Of a stretch of 64,000 bases of DNA, positions 1 to 26,120 are shown one piece after another. The position numbers were made by a program, and so were the translations under genes. Each line of letters begins with the position of its first letter. Positions within the stretch are counted from its first letter, which is position 1. Below the pieces are notes generated by a model. That model was given only the letters and a program-made list of their open reading frames with translations, did not search any database and was not told where the DNA came from. Source of the DNA: Phalacrocorax aristotelis (lineage: Eukaryota; Chordata; Aves; Suliformes; Phalacrocoracidae). The stretch spans positions 24,530,975-24,594,974 of the forward strand of contig NC_134283.1 in NCBI RefSeq assembly GCF_949628215.1. The letters run 5' to 3'.

Positions 1-14119
<14,119 letters not shown>

Positions 14120-15290
14120 GCCAGGCTGCAGGAACACCTGCTGAGCCCCACCGGACACTGGGGCTCACGGAGGAGCTACAAGCCCCCTTTCTCCGAGGCA
14201 CCAGGAGGGTGCTGGGAAGGCATGGCGGGGGAAAGAGACACCCTCCCATGCCCCACCACTGTGGCACCGTCTGTCTCGTTGGCAACACTATAAACCATGG
14301 GGAAAGGGGTGGGAGGGGGATTTGGGAGGTGGGTGGGGAAGGGGAGTCTTTTGTGAATCAGGGTCACATACTACTGGGAAACCCATCTCTGGGGGAAGCC
14401 AGGAGTTTGGCACAAGGTGTGTGTGCCCATGGTGGTGCATAAGGAAGGACGGGAGAGCGTGGGGGCTGGGCTCCAATTTACCAGCATCAACGTGTGCCAC
14501 CCTGGGGATGCTGGAAGCCACGCTAACACTTTCCAAAGCGACCACAGACTCGTTGGGGATTTTTGGCTGCCTCAGTGTTGGGTTCATGAGCTGGTCAGGA
14601 CTGGACACTTCAGAGATGCCAATCATTTGCCCTGCTCACTGCGCTCACAGCTCCGCAGGGTCTCATCTCAGGGTTCCTCATGTCTCAAGCTCACTGTGCC
14701 TCAACCAAGTGCCCTTGTCCAATATTTCCTTCTTGTCCTCCACACAGTAAGGGTAAAGGCACACTGGCTTCCCTTGGGAATGAACAAAGCTCAAGTGTCA
14801 GCATTTGAAAGCAAATTAACAGTGGATAGATTTCAACCTTGCTAAAAGCTTAGAAGTGCTGCAAAGGGCTGAGGCTGGAGGCAGCCCAGCACTCTCTGCC
14901 CTAGCCCCATGCCAGCTTTTGGGGGAGCGGGAAAGGGGAGGGCAACAGCACATTCACACTATTGCTGCTGCAGTCAGACACAGTTTGCCAAGGCATGTGG
15001 TCAAAATGGAGTGAAGGGAAGTTTAAAAACTAAAAAAAGAAAGATGCTTTCAAATGAAGGGATTGGAACAGAAAAGAGAAATAGAGGAGGGTCCTTTAGC
15101 ACAGGCAGAAAAAAGGGACAGTAATAAAAAGGAAAGACCCAGGCTTTTGTGCTGGGAACAAGGGAGCAGGCCCATCACCCACTGCTCATGCTAACAACTG
15201 CCATGATTAACTTTTGGGTCTCGCTTTTTCAAAGTTCTCTTTTTGGTAACTAGGTAAGCAGCTTTTAATAAAAACATTGGCACTGGCATG
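14120..15290 (+). other. AFAP1L1: AFAP1L1 3' UTR (inferred)
   Basis: Sequence after the AFAP1L1 stop shows no gene-like frame and becomes AT-richer. Two AATAAA signals lie at 15123-15128 and 15267-15272. The second sits in TTTTAATAAAAAC and is followed by a G/T-containing stretch, so the 3' UTR probably ends near 15290. The extent is inferred. Confidence 0.5.
15267..15272 (+). terminator. AFAP1L1: Candidate AFAP1L1 polyadenylation signal
   Basis: AATAAA hexamer 1.15 kb after the stop codon. A second AATAAA at 15123 could be an alternative, earlier site. There is no cDNA evidence. Confidence 0.45.
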
Positions 15291-15757
15291 CCCCTTCCCC
15301 TGGCTGCAGGGTGTGTGGCAGGTAAACTACTCCTGCTCATAGTGAAATGGGCCAGGAGGTGTCTGGGGCAGGCTTGACATCCCTGCAGCAGTGGCTGACA
15401 GGGCTGGCAGGCTGGGTGAATCTTGTAGACCACATTAGTGACTGCGCTTAGCTCACAGCCACGAGCTTAGCTATCTGCTGCCCAGGCTGGATGGGCTCCC
15501 CACCTCCCAGGGATGAGATGCAGGAAAGCTCTGTTCCTGGCTGTACTCGTCCTCTTCTCGGTTACAGCTTCCCTGTTCTGGTTGTCACTGCTTCTGTTTC
15601 CTCTGGAACCTGGAGCCACACCATCCCATTTCACTTTAGAAATGGGTAAAAACCATCTCCTCAAAGTGTCACCTCTCTCACTAAAGAAATGGGGGCCCTG
15701 CACTGGTTCTTCATCCAGGGAGAAATGGAGCTGGACCACCATAGCCCGTGAAAGCAT

Positions 15758-16080
15758 ATCATGGAGTCATAGAATGGCTTGAGCTGGAAGGGACCGTAAG
15801 GATCATCTAGTTCCAACTCCCTGCCATGGGCAGGGACACCTTCCACTAGACCAGGCTGCTCAAAGCCCCATCCAACCTGACTTTGTACACTGCCAGGGGT
15901 GGGGCACCCAAAGTTCTCTGGGCAACCTGTTCCGGTGCCTCACCACCCTCACAGTGAAGAATTTCTCCCCAACATCTAATCTAAATCTACCTTCTGTTTA
16001 AAACCATTATCCCACATCCTATCACTGCACTCCCTGACAAAGAAACCCTCCTCACTTTTTCTGTGGGGTCCCTCGTGGAG
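15758..16080 (-). mobile_element. CR1 LINE 3' fragment (about 320 bp)
   Basis: On the + strand this begins ATCATGGAGTCATAGAATGG and continues with the typical reverse complement of the CR1 C-terminus and 3' UTR (GAGCTGGAAGGGACC, CTGGGCAACCTGTTCC, CTCACAGTGAAGAATTTC). It is only the 3' end, 5'-truncated, and carries no usable frame. It ends about 150 bp before the GRPEL2 CpG island. Confidence 0.92.
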
Positions 16081-16214
16081 TTAGTCCTCAGTTAAAAGGC
16101 ACACCCGGCCAAGGTTTTGAGTTTGCCGGTTTTTTAATGTTTTTTCACCATGAAGTAAGAAACACCATTTCCTCCACTCCAGACCTGCCTGCTGGCCCCA
16201 GCCTCTCTCAGTCT

Positions 16215-16444
16215 TTATTGAACAAGAGGTGTGGCCTGGCGCGTTACTACCCGGCATGAGCCGGCGGTGGCAGGAGTAGGGACCGGCCCATCGTCCCCAG
16301 CCCGGTCCCGCCGCCCCGCCCGCCAGGGCTCGCAGGCCGCGCAGAGGTTACTGGGAGCTGTAGTTGGCGAGCGGCGCCGGCGCGTCGTTCGCCTCCGTCC
16401 GTCCGTGCGGCCCTCCCTCCGTCGGTCTGTCTGTCTGTAGGGCG
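16215..16444 (+). promoter_or_regulatory. GRPEL2: GRPEL2 CpG-island promoter
   Basis: A sharp change from AT-rich DNA to very GC- and CpG-rich sequence occurs at about 16215 and runs past exon 1 to about 16700. There is no TATA box. The island contains a ZNF143-type element (separate entry) about 80 bp before the ATG. This is a typical architecture for a housekeeping mitochondrial gene. The transcription start was not determined. Confidence 0.75.
16351..16364 (-). promoter_or_regulatory. GRPEL2: ZNF143/SBS-type element
   Basis: The minus strand reads ACTACAGCTCCCAG, matching the ACTACAnnTCCCAG core of the ZNF143 (Staf) binding site common in promoters of nuclear genes for mitochondrial proteins. 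It lies 81-94 bp before the GRPEL2 start codon. Motif match only. Confidence 0.6.
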
Positions 16445-19400
16445 ATGGCCGCCCGCTCCCTGCGGCGCTTCGGGACCGTCCTCGGCGTGCCGTGGCGCGG
16501 AAGGTAGGTGAGGGCGGCCGGGCCATTCCCCCGCCCCAGCCACGAACGGCGGCCCTGGGCCGCGCCTCCCCCTCCCGCGGCGGGCTCGGTGCGGGACGTG
16601 GCAGCGTCCCGGGCCCGCCGCCGGGCCCCGCTGGAGGGGCGACGTGCCCTGGCGGTCCCCGCCTCAACCCCGGCGGGGGCAGGCTGGCCGCCGGCCCCGC
16701 GCTCCCTGGAGGGCCTAGGGCAGAAATGGGCTATCAGTAAGCACGCGTTTTCCTGGAAAGGTGGCGTTCTGAGGAAAAATGCATTTTCGTTTTTAGGGAA
16801 AAGCGTTTCTGCGGTCAGTAAGTCACGTCGTGACGCTGTTTCCTGCCGTTACCTGTATCCACGGGTGATTTCTGCCTCTCCTTCCTCATCCGAACCGTTT
16901 ATTCCTGAACTATATGTTTAATGTACTCCTCGGGTTTTGTTTTTGGTAGCGATGCAGCACCTGTACTTTCAGCCTCTTTTGGATGGTTGAGGCGAGAGGA
17001 TCCATCTAATTGTGTTGACAGAAATGGTGTCCAGCCACATTTTTGGACGTTGTGGAATATGGCTTATAAAAGTGAAATCCATAACAGGTGCTTTGTTTAT
17101 TTGAGTGAAATGTGGGTGGGTGAAAAGGAAAAAAGTCGAAATGCACATTAGTTTATCCTAGAGGGTTTTCTCTTAAAAAAACCACCCAAACCCAAAACAC
17201 TATTTAAATGCAATAAAATAATCCTGCAGCACATAATAGAAGCAACTGTGAGGCTAAATATAAAGATGTGTGTCTGAAAGTCCTTCCACTTTCATATATT
17301 CTTGTATGTGTGAAAACTGCTTTGCCCCTGTCAAAATGTGCCCGACCTGGGAATAGGTGACTTTGTCCGATGGGAGCTGAGCAGCCTTCCTGCCTGGAGG
17401 ATCGCTAGAACCTACCGTTGGCTGAAACTCTTCCTTGTGTGCAAGTTCCCTGTGGCTGTCCCCACACTGTAGCCAGCAGCAAAGCGGTGGGTGGTGAGGC
17501 ACAGACACGCACGCTGTACGCATCTTGGGGACTTCTTACCCCGGGCTAGCTGTAGCCTGGGAACCTACTGGCCGGTTTACAGCCCCCCCTGCCCTAAGGT
17601 GCACTGCACAAGCTTGTTCTCCAGTTTCATCAAAGAGGAATCTGGATGGTATTAATCTCTGGTATGGCTCCCTGATGAAACAGAGCACAGTAATTGGGGG
17701 AATTAGGAGATTTCTGTCCAAAGCACACTCATCTGACCTAAAATGCTAAGGCAGATGTTTCTGTGTGTCTCAGCACTTGCATGCTTTGTCATGCTGATTT
17801 GGGAGGAGGAGGAGGGAGTGTTTAAGGAGAGATGAGGTAGGACTCTTGTGTTCAGAGGGAACAGGACAGAGTTTGTTTGGAACCATGGGTGTGGTGCCTG
17901 TGCTCCAGAAAAATGTGATACCATTGTTCTGACTGGAGAGACCTGGTCTCATGAACCTGTTCTCATAATTTTAAATTCTAGTCTTCAAGATCAGCTGGCT
18001 TAAACCATAAGGATACAATCAGCTTCTCTGCTACTTCTATCTGTCTGGCTTTTTGTGACATCAGTTTGTAAATCTTTTTGTATCATCAGCTTAGTTGTAT
18101 AATCCCTTCGCACACTCTGGGGCTTCCACATGTCTGTCACTTCAGGATGTGTCAACTTCCTCCAGTGGGATTTCTGCCTATTTTTAGGGCAGCTGTGATC
18201 ACGACTGTGTTTAGATGATGGAGCACATTGCAATGGACAGACTGTAAATAGCACTTGCCCTTTTTAGTGGAGTATTTCTTTCATCCTGGAGGAGGAGTGA
18301 ATTGAGCAGCATTTTCAATTCTGCATAATAGTTCATCTTAAGAATTCCTGTTGGAGTCAGCCTATGCTTCTCGCCTGCAACTTTTAAAGCAGGCTTGTCT
18401 GAACAGCACGTGGTACCCAGGGCATTTCACTGCACGGGGGAGCTTGGCTTGGTTTCACAAACTGGAGAAAGGAGTCCATGCTGGCAGCTTTCTTCTTCAC
18501 GTAGGCAGGCCCCAGTAGCCGAGGCACCAGCTTGTTCATTCCCCTCTCCTCCTACACACTGAAACACACCCATTTGTAGAGTGTAAATCACTTGCAGAGG
18601 GAAATGACTCACTAACCTTCGCTTCTTGGATGCAAAAGAGTTAACTAATTTGTACAGCTTTTTTAAGATACAGGAGCCTAATCTGTGAGGTGCCTAGCAA
18701 GGCTGCTTTCTCACCTGCGTTTCAGGTTCTTTGGATCATCTGTAGCATGGCTCATTTCCATCCCTGCAGCTCTTTAAGTGAACTGTGAGTTGATAAAGGG
18801 CAACTCTTATAGCTGGTGCTTGCCACAGACACACCTTTTATTTGCAAAGAAAGCTTTATAGTTGTTAAAAGCTTCATGGATTGATTTCAAAGCATTGTTG
18901 AAGGGGTCCTTCTCTGTCCCCACCTCCGGTTTAGTCCACTTTTTATAACTTTGAAAAAGTGCTATGTTAATCAGTCAACAACATGAATGTGACAAGCGTC
19001 TTAAAAATCATTCAAGATTTTGGGGTCTTGTGCCCCAAACAGATCTTTCTACAGCCAGGGTTAAAATGCAGGGGGGGCGCAGTGTTTCTGCTATGTGGGA
19101 ATTCCTGGAACCCAGCACCGCAATGGCTGGGCAGCTTTTTGAAGGAGCCTGGTGCCAGCCCCTCACCTGGTTCCTCAAAGATTACTGTGAGGAACGGAAC
19201 GTGCTACTCCAGAGCAAGCATATGTACCAAAAGCACTTTCCAACTTGTATTTCGCAGGTAATGTGTTGAAAAGGAGCAGTTTGACATACAGATTATGTTT
19301 TTAGTACCCACTTCATGAAAAATTTTCTGTGCAAATGTCTTCAGGTGGGAAAAGGAAACTTGTCATTAGTGTTGTGGGACTTGAGGCAACCTTTTGTTAT

Positions 19401-22400
19401 CAATAAAATGAGGGAATATCTGGTCTGCTAGGCAGGGAGTGGTAGGAGATGTTTGGTGGTCTTTGGGCAGATACAGGTCTCTTAAACTGTACTCTGGTAA
19501 TGGTGCTGAGCCGGTCGAAGCCCTGGCTGCCACCCAAAGGGGGACACCTCTTCCCTTCCCCTCATCCTCCCTCACCAGGCTTCACATGTTTGTCTTCTCT
19601 TTTGTACTGGCACTTGCACTCATCTGATCTGTCAGCAAACCTATTCAGGGACACAGACAGAAAGTCTTTTTGTTCTGTAGGGTTAGCTTTCAGCTGGTTT
19701 AACTCCCTGAACCGTCATTCTGCACAGCTCCAGTACTGGAACAAGGGGAGCAAACCTGTTCCTTCCAGTTGCCACTTCAAGCTCAGCTTAGGTGGATTGC
19801 TGAACAGCACTGATGTTGCATGACTGATTTGGTAGACCCAGAAACAAAAGCTGTGCACTCCTGTGACATTGTACCTGAGCAATACAACCTTGCTGAAAAG
19901 TAAAGAAAGCTTAATGGTGCACCTGGTAACCTGAATTCAGCTATATTGGTTCTGGGGCCTAAATTAGCATCTCTGTGCAGTGTTGAATTGTGCTGTCTCA
20001 ATACAGAAGTTTGAGTCGGTGCCAGTGCAGTGATTTCTGTGCTATGCTGCGTTTCACTCTGTAGATGTGCACTTAGAATATGCAAAACCCCTCTATTAAA
20101 GGGGATGTTGAAGGCCCTCCTCAGAGGAAGAGCCCAGGTGTTCCCAAAAAAGGACACACCATTCCTTGTTAAGCGCATGCTAAGATGTTTCCTGAATGGA
20201 GCTGGTTTGGGAGTAAATCAACCTTCCTTCTGCAAGACTCTGTTCCTGGTGGAAGGCGTGAGAGGGAGCTGGGCTGTGGCTTTGGCCTTGTGCTGGCAGG
20301 AGCAGGTCCTGTCCAGGTCAGTTTGTAAAAGCGGGTGGTGTAGGAGGAGTGAAGTCTTTGTTTCGCTCTTGGAGTGACAGCAGTGTTGCTGCAGGCAAAG
20401 GGCTTTCTGAAAAAGAACAGAATTAAGTGAAACATATTTTCTTTATTTTTCAAAGTGTCTAGCGTGCTGGCTTTCATCTTCTTCTGACCAAACTGTTTTC
20501 AGCCAGGCTTCTGTTATCTGGTTTTTGGGAAACCTGTGAGATTGTTACAGTAAAGAATAAGCTGCTAAGCGCCTAGGCGGTGTTTATACAGCTGAATCCA
20601 ATTATCTGACACTTTGGTTGTTTTGGTTGTTTCATGTGCAAGTTGTGGAGTCAGCCTCCTGGGTGAGCTCCACCTGATGTACCAATGCAAGCCACTGGCA
20701 AACCACTTTTTAGTTGAAATGTGTATTTGGGGTGAAAAAGTCATTGGAAATAAGGTAGGCTTCAGCACTTGAGGCTTGGGCTTGTTTTGGTTTTTTTGCC
20801 TTTGGGACTTTCATTACTAGTAGAATAGCTGAAGTGCTTAGAACTGTTGGAGAATGTTACGGACAGTACTTGGTTGGCATGTTCGGTCCCTTTTCCAAAC
20901 CCAGCTGATAGTGCTGTGAAGGCCCTGGCAGAAGGCCTCAGAATATTTGGGCTGTGCGCAACTTGGTTGTGTCTCTGACAGTTCTCTTTGGTTTCTTACT
21001 CATTCTTTGTGCAGTGGACGAAACAGCTGGGTACAGCCTAACATTTGCTGCTTTGTAAGAAGAACTGATTGGCAAAAGGTTCAAACTCTCCTCCCCTTCA
21101 TTCAATAGGAGAAGAACTGAATACATCAAATACTACATCTGTTTGCACCCAGGAGAACAAATAGGTCAGAGCATCCGAGAACTGGATTCTCTGTTAGCCA
21201 GTGGTTCAAAATATGGGTGTCTTTCCTTGCTTGTTGAATTGCTCCACAGAAATCCACAACCATTCCCCTGGTGTGACTTGCCCTTTTGCAGACACTGTGC
21301 CATCTTAAGTAGCAGGCTAGGCTCTGCCTGCCTGTCTTACTAAGTGCCACGGGTTTGTCGGTCTTACTGAATTTTGCTCAGAACATTTGTGTTGGTTGGG
21401 TTTTTTGTGGTGTTTGCTTTTTTTTTTAATAACTAGAAACAGCTTTATACCACCTGCCTCCTTTTCAAGACTATCTTGCAAAAATGTTTCTGAAGTTTGT
21501 CATCCAGTATTGACCACTTGTACCGGGAGGTCAGCAAAAATGCAATGCGTAACTTGTTTTCCTGTGAAAATGTGGTTCTTTTCAAGGTATGTCAAAGAAG
21601 TGGTGTACAGCATCTGTAGTGGCGTGTGAGTCCAAAATAAAGAAATTTTCAAAACATCTCTCTGTGGTTCTGTGCTAGTTGTCCATATTTTCTGAAAAGA
21701 ACTAAAATTTCATCTAGAATCCTGTGTACCTTTTTTAAGTGAGCCTGCTTTTAGTAATGACACTAAACTTGAATTCTCTTTTTGACCCTGTTGTTACTTA
21801 ACTTTCCTTCTTTGTCACTAGTTTGTATTTCAGGAGGTCCCCATGTGGTTTCAGCACTGCAGCTCAGCAGCGAAGTACAGGAGATGAGTGTGGCCCAGAA
21901 GATCCCCATGATGAGCCCAAGCATCCCCTTTCTGACTGTGCCCTACAGCACAAAGCTATCAAATTGGAAGAACAAGTACGGGATTTAACTGTGAGTATGC
22001 TGCTCATGGCATTTATTAATTTAGTCCCCTTGACTGTCTCTCAGCCCTACCTTTTTCCATAAGCCCTATAATATGCACCAACACCACTGTGCTGTGGCAG
22101 CCTTCAGAGCAGCTGTCAAGTGTGAGAGGGTGCACTGTGAAAGTACAGACTCCCTTCCCCAGAAACATCATCTGTCAGTCACACCTAGGAGCAAGACACT
22201 GATAGTGTGATTCTGGCAGGCAGAACCATATGTTGGAGTTGGTCTGGTCAATTTCACAGCATTGTACAGAGGGATGGAATGGCAGTATCTTCGTCCTGTG
22301 TCACGTACTGTGTCACACCGGAGCCAGATTGTCTGAGAAGGAAAGTCCTCTTTAGTGACAGCTGTATGTGGTAGAAATGGTAGGGATGATGTTATAGGGA

Positions 22401-25400
22401 CTTTGAAGAACAGATGTGACTAAGGAGAGGATTAGATACCACAGCACTGGGCAGGCAGTTCTGGAGATCATCGCCCTGAGAGTACTACTGCACCAAGCGA
22501 TAAATCAGCTGGTTGTAGGCCTGTTGCTGAGACCGCCAACCTGCCTGCTAGGGAAAGGAGAGCCTCAATAGCTGCAGTGAGTCATGCAAAAAGCAGCAGC
22601 CTGACAGTGCGGTGTTCAGTTGAGCTGCGCCCTGAATGCTTCTGGCCTTCATTTGGGTCTTTTGAGGGAGTTGTGGTTGTGCTGATTAATCAGTAGGAGA
22701 GGGACTTGGGTCTGTATGTAATGAAAACACAGGAGCCCAGCATGACATTCTGATGTGAAGTGGGCTCTTTTTAAGGCGTTTCTAAGGGATTGCCAACTTG
22801 TCAGGAAGTGGGGTTTACCTCTGTGCTTGATGTCTCCCCTTGCTATTGTGGTTACAGGAGCGATACCGGAAAGCTTTGGCAGATTCTGAGAATGTCCGGA
22901 GGAGAACGCAGAAGTTTGTGGAAGATGCCAAGCTCTTTGGTAAGGAAAGTGAGGCAGAGCTGTGTTTACTGCAGTGGCTGGCCTGCCTGCCTGTCTGAGC
23001 ATAAAAAGCTGATCAACAGCTTTTCGCTCCCCTCGTCCTGCCCTTGTTCATTATAAAGCACGAAGTTAGGCCTGGACAGTTGGTGTCTGGGCTTACTTGC
23101 TACTTTTTCTGTATGTCCAGTAGCTGTGTCCTGTCAGGTTTATCTCAGTGACTGTTTTGTGATCTTTTTCTAATAAAATAGTCTTGGTGCAATTGAGTGT
23201 AGTTCCACTGACTTGGTTGAAATTACAAGTCCTTCTGTATGCTGTGAATTGGCTCTGGAAGGGTGTATTTTATACTCTTAACCGTGCCATCAGGTTGTGA
23301 TTTCCTTTACTGTATTAACAGGCTCTTCTCTTCTGCTCTAGCTTTTAGGAGGTAGATTCTGCCTGGGACAAAGGTTTTCAGTTCCTATGTCAGATGTTGT
23401 TTAAAACTTTATATAATAAATACTTTAGCATCAGTGAATTGAGCTGGATTTGTAGCTTTGGCAATGGGGGCAGGTGATGGGCAAAGAAACTGCTGTTTAA
23501 TCATTGCATTCTGCCAGCACCATCTCTGAGAATGAAAAACACATTCTCCACACTGCATGACTCTCAGAAGGTTTTTTGTTAGTTCCAGTAGCTTTGAAAT
23601 TAGAGCTGCTGTATTCTTCTTACCATTCTACCTGTTGTGCTGTAAAATGGCTGTTGAGTTCTGGGATAATCGCCACAGTTGGTTTTGAAATGATTTTTTT
23701 TGAGCTCTTTGAATTTTATATGTAGCATGCTTCAGATTTGAAGGAAAATGAGATTCTTCATTAGAAGTTGCTCGTGGAGTGAGGCATGGGGGTCTGTAGA
23801 GCATTAAAACAGACTCTGCTGCAAGAGGAAAGCCTGAAAGGAGGTTATAGTGAGGTGGGTGTTGGGCTCTTTTCGCAGGTAACAAGCAATAGGACAAAAG
23901 GAAACAGCCTCAAGTTGCGCCAGGGAAGGTTTAGATTGGATATTACGAAATACTTCTTCACTGGAAGGGTTGTCAAGCACTGGAACAGGCTGCCCAGGGA
24001 AGTGGTAGAGTCACCACCCTTGGAGGTATTTAAAAGACGTGCAGATGTGGTGCTTAGGGACCTGGTTTAGTGGAGGACTTGGCAGTGTTGGGTTTATGGT
24101 TGGACTCGATGATGTTAAAGGTCTCTACCAACCTAAGTGATTCTATGATTCTGTGGCATGGTTGGTAGTTGGTCTGCTTTTGCCTGCTCCTTTGTTGCTT
24201 CTCCTTAATGCTTCTTCATTCTGTGCGTGTTTAAACACATGTGTTCAGGTATAGACAGCACCAAGCTCTTGTTTCTCTTTCTCCATTTTCCTAATGTGTC
24301 TTTCCAGTAAGTAAGTTATGCAATCTACATCACTGAGGGAGGCTGGTTTTCCTGAAATTTCTGCACTGTGTAATACACCACTTCTGGAAATGCATCTGGT
24401 CTAAACCCGTTTTCCTAATGAAGAAGACTGCATGACTTTTGGTCACCAACCCAAGAACCATTTTGTCCAGTCTTTCCACAACAGTTTTAACTTACACATA
24501 AAATAGCGGATGTACTTTTGAATGGTCATGCGTTATTTTTACTTCCCCCCATTGCATTTGTTCCCTGTGTGCATGGGTATTTGTGTGAGTTGCTTGGCAA
24601 AACATTTATGTCTGTGGGACTTGCAAGTGCAAGGTTCTGCACCTGGGGAGGAACAACCCCATGCACCAGTACAGGCTGGGGGCTGAACTACTGGAAAGCA
24701 GCTCTGTTGAGAAGGACCTTGCAGTGCTGGTGGACAACAAGCTGACCCTGTGAGCCAGTACTGTGCCCTTGTGGCCAAGAAGGCCAACAGTATCCTGGGG
24801 TGCATTAAAAGGAGTGTGGCCAGCAGGTAAAGAGAGGTTATCCTCCCCCTCTACTCTGCCCTAGTGAGACCACATTTGGAGTGCTGTGTCCTGTTCTGGG
24901 CCCCCCAATTAAAGAAGGACAGGGAATTGCTTGAGCCAGTCCAGTGGAGAGCTGCTGAGATGATCAGGGGACTGGAGCATCTCCCTTATGAGGAAAGGCT
25001 GAGAGGCTTGCGTTTGTTCAGCCTGGAGAAGAGAAGACTGAGAGGTATTGGTGAGATTCCCCCATCATATCTGAAGGGTGGGTGTCAGGATGATGGGACT
25101 AGACTCTTGTCAGTGGTGCCCAATGACCGGACAAGGGGCAATGGGCACAAGTTGGAGCACAGGAAGTTCCACCTAAATATGAGAAAAAACTCCTTTACTG
25201 TGAGGGTAACAGAGCAGTGGAACAGGCTGCCCAGAGAGGTTGTGGAGTCTCCTTCCCTGGAAACATTCAAAACCCGCCTGGATGCGTTCCTGTGCCCCTT
25301 GCTCTGGGTGTGCCTGCTCAAGCAGGGGGTTGGACAAGATGATCTCCAGAGGTCCCTTCCAACCCCTACCATTCTGTGATTCTGTGACTGCATGAGAGGG

Positions 25401-26120
25401 TGTGGAACAGAGTCCTGAATGACATGTCTTAGTTGCAAGAAGTTTTTGGAGTGAAACACTAATGCTCTTCTTTGTCAGGTATACTTGCTATCTTTCTATC
25501 TATCTGTGTTGATGTGTATAGATGTACCTTTCCTTCATATACCTGGATTTGGGGAGTCTTTCAATGAAAACCCATGTAATGATAAAGCTTTGGCTATAGG
25601 ATACAGAAGACACTGTGTGCTCTCACAAAAGTAAGAGCTTAAATCAATCAGGAGCTTTAAAGGTGCTTTCAAATTGCTCTGACTTCGTGCTTGTCATTGG
25701 TGCTGTAGCTCTGTACATTCTGTAAACTCCCCTTTGTTTACTTCTTGCTTCTTTGTGCCTGTAGGGATCCAGAGTTTCTGCAGGGACCTCGTGGAGGTAG
25801 CAGATATCTTGGAGAAGACTGCCGAGAGTGCCGCAGAAGAAGCGGAGCCTAGTAATCCAAATACAACCCTGAAGAAAATCTATGAAGGCCTCTCTCTCAT
25901 AGAGGCTAAATTGCAAAGTGTATTTGCCAAACATGGCCTTCAGAAGATGAACCCTGTTGGTGGCAAATATGATCCTTATGACCATGAAATAGTCTGCCAC
26001 GTACCAGCTGAGGGAATGCAGCCGGGCACGATAGCACTGGTGACTCAGGATGGCTACAAACTCCACGGTCGCACTATCAGACACGCACTCGTTGGTGTGG
26101 CAGTAGAATCACAGGAATGA
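16445..26120 (+). CDS. GRPEL2: GRPEL2, mitochondrial GrpE-like nucleotide exchange factor 2
   Basis: GrpE-family co-chaperone that releases ADP from mitochondrial Hsp70 in the matrix. Exons: 16445-16503, 21822-21990, 22858-22939, 25765-26120. They sum to 666 nt, giving 221 aa against 225 in human. The ATG lies in the CpG island. Exon 1 encodes a basic, hydroxylated presequence ([19 protein letters not shown]) suited to mitochondrial import. Exon 2 gives a variable acidic linker and the start of the long dimerisation helix ([12 protein letters not shown]). Exon 3 carries [17 protein letters not shown]. Exon 4 has [36 protein letters not shown] and the beta-domain signature [16 protein letters not shown]. 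Residues such as [13 protein letters not shown] and VAVESQ favour GRPEL2 over GRPEL1, and the neighbours agree. The human redox cysteine in the ADCEN motif is Ser here (codon 22885-22887). A second in-frame acceptor 12 nt into exon 2 (exon from 21834) is possible. Intron 3 carries two CR1 pieces. Confidence 0.95.
23832..24155 (+). mobile_element. CR1 LINE 3' fragment in GRPEL2 intron 3
   Basis: The + strand reads the CR1 C-terminus ([54 protein letters not shown]) followed by the 3' UTR (GTTGGACTCGATGATG) and the tail GATTCTATGATTCTG. It is 5'-truncated to about 320 bp and is in the sense orientation relative to GRPEL2. Confidence 0.93.
24620..25390 (+). mobile_element. CR1 LINE 3' fragment (about 770 bp) in GRPEL2 intron 3
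   Basis: The + strand begins in the KCKVLHLG region of CR1 (TGCAAGGTTCTGCACCTGGG) and runs through [40 protein letters not shown] and [18 protein letters not shown] to the tail CATTCTGTGATTCTGTG. There is one long readable frame from about 24864 to 25379, with more divergent sequence before it. It is a separate copy from its neighbour 460 bp upstream, because each has its own 3' tail. Confidence 0.93.

Noticed and set aside
16214-16219. Minus-strand AATAAA just left of the GRPEL2 CpG island
   Set aside because: A transcript ending here would have to run antisense through GRPEL2, and no minus-strand exons support it. More likely a chance hexamer.
18964-19269. 101-codon frame in GRPEL2 intron 1 as an alternative exon
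   Set aside because: No family resemblance and the phase-2 junction from exon 1 to 21822 is already complete. No convincing acceptor/donor pair brackets it.
16445-26120. Assignment of this gene to GRPEL1 instead of GRPEL2
   Set aside because: [25 protein letters not shown] and VAVESQ match GRPEL2, and the flanking AFAP1L1 and PCYOX1L genes are the GRPEL2 neighbours.
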